A DNA stretch of 64,000 nucleotides. Source: Chryseobacterium sp. 18061. GTDB lineage: Bacteria; Pseudomonadota; Gammaproteobacteria; Enterobacterales; Enterobacteriaceae. Under the pieces are notes generated by a model. That model worked only from the letters and a program-made list of their open reading frames with translations, was not told where the DNA came from and did no database searches. The DNA lies in contig CACSKA010000013.1 of assembly GCA_902706205.1 (NCBI GenBank), positions 21,816 to 85,815 of the forward strand. Direction: 5' to 3'. Position 1 is the first letter of the stretch; each line of letters opens with the position of its first letter. Made by a program: the position numbers and the translations under genes. Below, one piece after another: positions 61,663 to 64,000 of the stretch.

Positions 61663-63114
61663 ATGCATTTTCGTGCCATTACCCGAATCGTTGGACTGCT
61701 GGTCATACTTTTTTCGGGAACGATGATTGTTCCAGGACTAGTGGCGTTGATATACAGGGACGGGGCGGGGCGAGCATTCACGCAGACCTTTTTTGTGGCG
61801 CTGGCCATTGGTTCAATGCTCTGGTGGCCGAACCGTAAGCAAAAGGGCGAGCTGAAATCACGCGAAGGCTTTTTGATTGTAGTACTGTTCTGGACCGTGC
61901 TGGGTAGCGTGGGTGCGCTGCCGTTTATCTTCTCGGAACAGCCGAATCTGACCATCACGGATGCATTCTTTGAATCGTTCTCCGGGCTGACCACGACTGG
62001 CGCGACCACGCTGGTGGGCCTGGATTCACTCCCGCATGCCATTCTCTTTTATCGCCAGATGCTGCAGTGGTTTGGCGGGATGGGGATAATTGTACTCGCG
62101 GTGGCTATTCTGCCAATTCTGGGCGTCGGTGGGATGCAGCTCTATCGGGCTGAAATGCCGGGGCCGCTGAAAGACAATAAGATGCGGCCACGCATTGCCG
62201 AAACGGCGAAAACCCTGTGGCTCATTTATGTATTACTGACGGTGGCCTGTGCGCTGGCGCTCTGGTTCGCCGGGATGCCTGCCTTTGATGCCATCGGACA
62301 CAGCTTCTCAACGATTGCGATTGGTGGCTTTTCAACACATGACGCCAGCGTCGGTTATTTCAACAGCCCGACCATCAACACCATTATTGCCATCTTCTTG
62401 CTTATCTCAGGCTGTAATTACGGTCTGCACTTCTCTTTATTAAGCGGTCGCAATCTGAAGGTGTACTGGCGTGACCCGGAATTCCGCATGTTCATTGGTG
62501 TGCAGCTGACGCTAGTGGTCATCTGTACGCTGGTGCTGGTGCTTCACGATGTGTATACCTCGGCGCTGACGACGCTCAACCAGGCCTTTTTCCAGGTGGT
62601 ATCGATGGCGACCACTGCAGGTTTCACCACGGACAGCATTGCGCGCTGGCCACTTTTCCTGCCTGTGCTATTGCTCTGTTCTGCATTTATTGGCGGCTGT
62701 GCGGGTTCTACCGGCGGTGGTCTGAAGGTTATCCGTATCCTGCTGCTGTTTAAGCAGGGGAACCGTGAGCTAAAACGTCTGGTGCATCCTAATGCGGTTT
62801 ACAGCATCAAGCTGGGTAACCGTGCGCTGCCGGAACGTATTCTCGAAGCGGTGTGGGGGTTCTTCTCCGCTTATGCGCTGGTCTTTATTGTTAGCATGTT
62901 GGCCATCATTGCGACCGGCGTGGATGACTTCTCGGCTTTCGCCTCTGTGGTGGCCACGCTAAATAACCTCGGTCCGGGCTTGGGCGTAGTGGCGGATAAC
63001 TTTGCCAGCATGAATCCGGTCGCTAAATGGATCCTGATCGCCAACATGCTGTTTGGTCGTCTGGAAGTCTTTACTCTGTTGGTGTTGTTCACACCGACTT
63101 TCTGGCGCGAATAA
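61663..63114 (+). CDS. trkH: Trk system potassium channel TrkH
   Basis: 483-residue K+-translocating subunit of the Trk uptake system, gated by TrkA. Four M1-P-M2 repeats with selectivity-filter glycines are seen: TTTGATTLVG, AIGGFSTHD, TTAGFTTDS and NNLGPGLG. Start ATG 61663, preceded by AAGGAAGCGG. It ends 11 bases before hemG. Confidence 0.97.
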   Translation: MHFRAITRIVGLLVILFSGTMIVPGLVALIYRDGAGRAFTQTFFVALAIGSMLWWPNRKQKGELKSREGFLIVVLFWTVLGSVGALPFIFSEQPNLTITDAFFESFSGLTTTGATTLVGLDSLPHAILFYRQMLQWFGGMGIIVLAVAILPILGVGGMQLYRAEMPGPLKDNKMRPRIAETAKTLWLIYVLLTVACALALWFAGMPAFDAIGHSFSTIAIGGFSTHDASVGYFNSPTINTIIAIFLLISGCNYGLHFSLLSGRNLKVYWRDPEFRMFIGVQLTLVVICTLVLVLHDVYTSALTTLNQAFFQVVSMATTAGFTTDSIARWPLFLPVLLLCSAFIGGCAGSTGGGLKVIRILLLFKQGNRELKRLVHPNAVYSIKLGNRALPERILEAVWGFFSAYALVFIVSMLAIIATGVDDFSAFASVVATLNNLGPGLGVVADNFASMNPVAKWILIANMLFGRLEVFTLLVLFTPTFWRE

Positions 63115-63125
63115 CAGGAGCGTTT

Positions 63126-63659
63126 GTGAAAATTTTGATTCTCTTTTCTACTCGGGATGGGCAAACGCGTGAGATTGCCGCGTCATTAGCCTCTGAATTG
63201 AAAGAGCAGGCTTTCGATGTCGATGTCGTTAACCTGCACCGGGCAGAGACTGTTGCATGGGAAGAGTACGATGGGGTGGTGATTGGAGCCTCGATTCGTT
63301 ATGGCCATTTCCACTCGACTCTGGATAGCTTTGTGAAAAAGCACCAGCAGGCACTGAAGCAGCTGCCGAGTGCGTTCTATTCCGTCAATCTGGTGGCGCG
63401 TAAGCCAGAGAAGCGTACACCGCAGACTAATAGCTATACCCGTAAGTTCCTGTTGGACTCGCCGTGGCAGCCTGATCTCAGTGCAGTATTCGCCGGTGCA
63501 CTGCGTTATCCACGTTATAACTGGTATGACCGTATTATGATTCGCCTCATTATGAAGATGACGGGCGGAGAAACGGATACCAGTAAAGAAGTGGTGTACA
63601 CCGATTGGCAGCAGGTGGCCCATTTCGCCCACGAAATCGCGCAACTTGTGCGCAAATAG
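63126..63659 (+). CDS. hemG: Menaquinone-dependent protoporphyrinogen oxidase HemG
   Basis: Flavodoxin-like FMN protein that oxidises protoporphyrinogen IX, passing electrons to quinones. GTG start at 63126 (MKILILFSTRDGQTREIA) gives 177 residues, four fewer than E. coli because the tail is shorter; the upstream extension overlaps trkH. FMN loop STRDGQT (8-14), IGASIRYGHFHS and the HemG-specific long insert (NLVARKPEKRTPQTNSY) are present. The stop is about 60 bases before the rRNA P1 promoter. Confidence 0.95.
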   Translation: MKILILFSTRDGQTREIAASLASELKEQAFDVDVVNLHRAETVAWEEYDGVVIGASIRYGHFHSTLDSFVKKHQQALKQLPSAFYSVNLVARKPEKRTPQTNSYTRKFLLDSPWQPDLSAVFAGALRYPRYNWYDRIMIRLIMKMTGGETDTSKEVVYTDWQQVAHFAHEIAQLVRK

Positions 63660-63720
63660 AACGTAAAAACGGCGCAAAGCCTGGATTTTGAGCAGTCGGA
63701 GATTTTTTTCAAATTTATAC

Positions 63721-63748
63721 TTGCCGTCTCGTCAGAACTCCCTATAAT
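63721..63748 (+). promoter_or_regulatory. rRNA operon promoter P1
   Basis: TTGCCG and TATAAT separated by 16 bp, then GCGCC discriminator; an A/T-rich UP element lies just upstream (TTTTTTTCAAATTTATAC). Typical strong stringent rrn P1 after hemG, as for E. coli rrnA. Confidence 0.9.
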
Positions 63749-63840
63749 GCGCCTCCACTGACACGGAACGACGGCACGCTAGCCGCCGGGTCAGAAGGGT
63801 TTCTCAGGAAATCCTGACAGAGAAAAGCGAAAATAAACGC

Positions 63841-63868
63841 TTGACTCTGAATGAGGAAAACGTATTAT
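63841..63868 (+). promoter_or_regulatory. rRNA operon promoter P2
   Basis: TTGACT, 16 bp, TATTAT, about 120 bp downstream of P1, followed by a G/C-rich start region; standard rrn P2 position. Confidence 0.88.
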
Positions 63869-63907
63869 ACGGGACCTCGAGTTAGCAAGCGAAAGCGCGT
63901 AACTCAC

Positions 63908-63920
63908 TGCTCTTTAACAA
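63908..63920 (+). promoter_or_regulatory. rrn leader boxA antitermination site
   Basis: TGCTCTTTAACAA, identical to the E. coli rrn boxA bound by NusB/NusE. The rest of the leader runs to the window end; the 16S gene itself is not reached. Confidence 0.92.
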
Positions 63921-64000
63921 TTTATCAGACAATCTGTGTGGGCACTCAAAGTGACATGGATTCTTAAACGTCGAAAGACGCTAAATAGAATACCAAGTCT

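Overview
The window is a contiguous piece of an enteric bacterial (Enterobacteriaceae) chromosome. Gene order and protein sequences follow the wzzE-to-rrnA segment of Escherichia coli closely: enterobacterial common antigen (ECA) genes, a tRNA cluster, hem/cya, uvrD, corA, recQ, metE, ubi, tat, fad and hemG just upstream of an rRNA operon. Several differences argue against E. coli itself and fit the Enterobacter/Lelliottia/Leclercia/Kosakonia group: aslA/aslB and yigF/yigG are absent, the proline tRNA gene is doubled, ERIC repeats sit between genes, and three accessory genes are present. The genus is an inference.

Layout. 1-11489: ECA operon, entered inside wzzE, then wecB, wecC, rffG, rffH, wecD, wecE, wzxE, wecF, wzyE and wecG, mostly overlapping by a few bases. 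Together they make the sugar nucleotides UDP-ManNAcA and dTDP-Fuc4NAc, assemble the trisaccharide lipid, flip it, polymerise it and set chain length. 11490-13078: amino-acid transporter yifK. 13181-13950: tRNA-Arg, -His, -Leu and two tRNA-Pro genes, then a tRNA-Pro relic. 14207-14412: the small RNA GlmZ. 14418-15623: an accessory MFS transporter. 15800-19889: hemCDXY (heme), divergent from cyaA. 22773-28962: cyaY, lptM, dapF-yigA-xerC-yigB and uvrD. 29011-30267: corA with a long leader. 30321-37873: rarD, yigI, pldA, recQ, rhtC, rhtB, pldB, yigL. 37860-38669: an accessory EAL-domain phosphodiesterase. 38854-43084: yigM and the divergent metR/metE pair.

43085-43876 is the most unusual part. 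It holds a highly structured leader resembling the C4/CI antisense-RNA immunity regions of phages P1 and P4, followed by an unrecognised 151-residue protein, with no other phage genes nearby. Then come ysgA, udp, rmuC, ubiE-ubiJ-ubiB, tatABC-tatD, rfaH, ubiD, fre, fadBA, pepQ-yigZ-trkH-hemG and, from 63721, the promoters and antitermination site of an rRNA operon whose 16S gene starts beyond the window.

Four ERIC-type repeats lie between genes, three of them in front of uvrD, metE and fre. The first two clearly fall between a recognisable promoter/operator and the start codon. Other regulatory sites readable from the sequence are a LexA box (uvrD), met boxes and a MetR box (metE/metR), CRP sites (cyaA, udp), a FadR box (fadBA), GlrR sites (glmZ) and a possible NtrC/sigma-54 arrangement before yifK. 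No CRISPR array, insertion sequence or intact prophage was seen.
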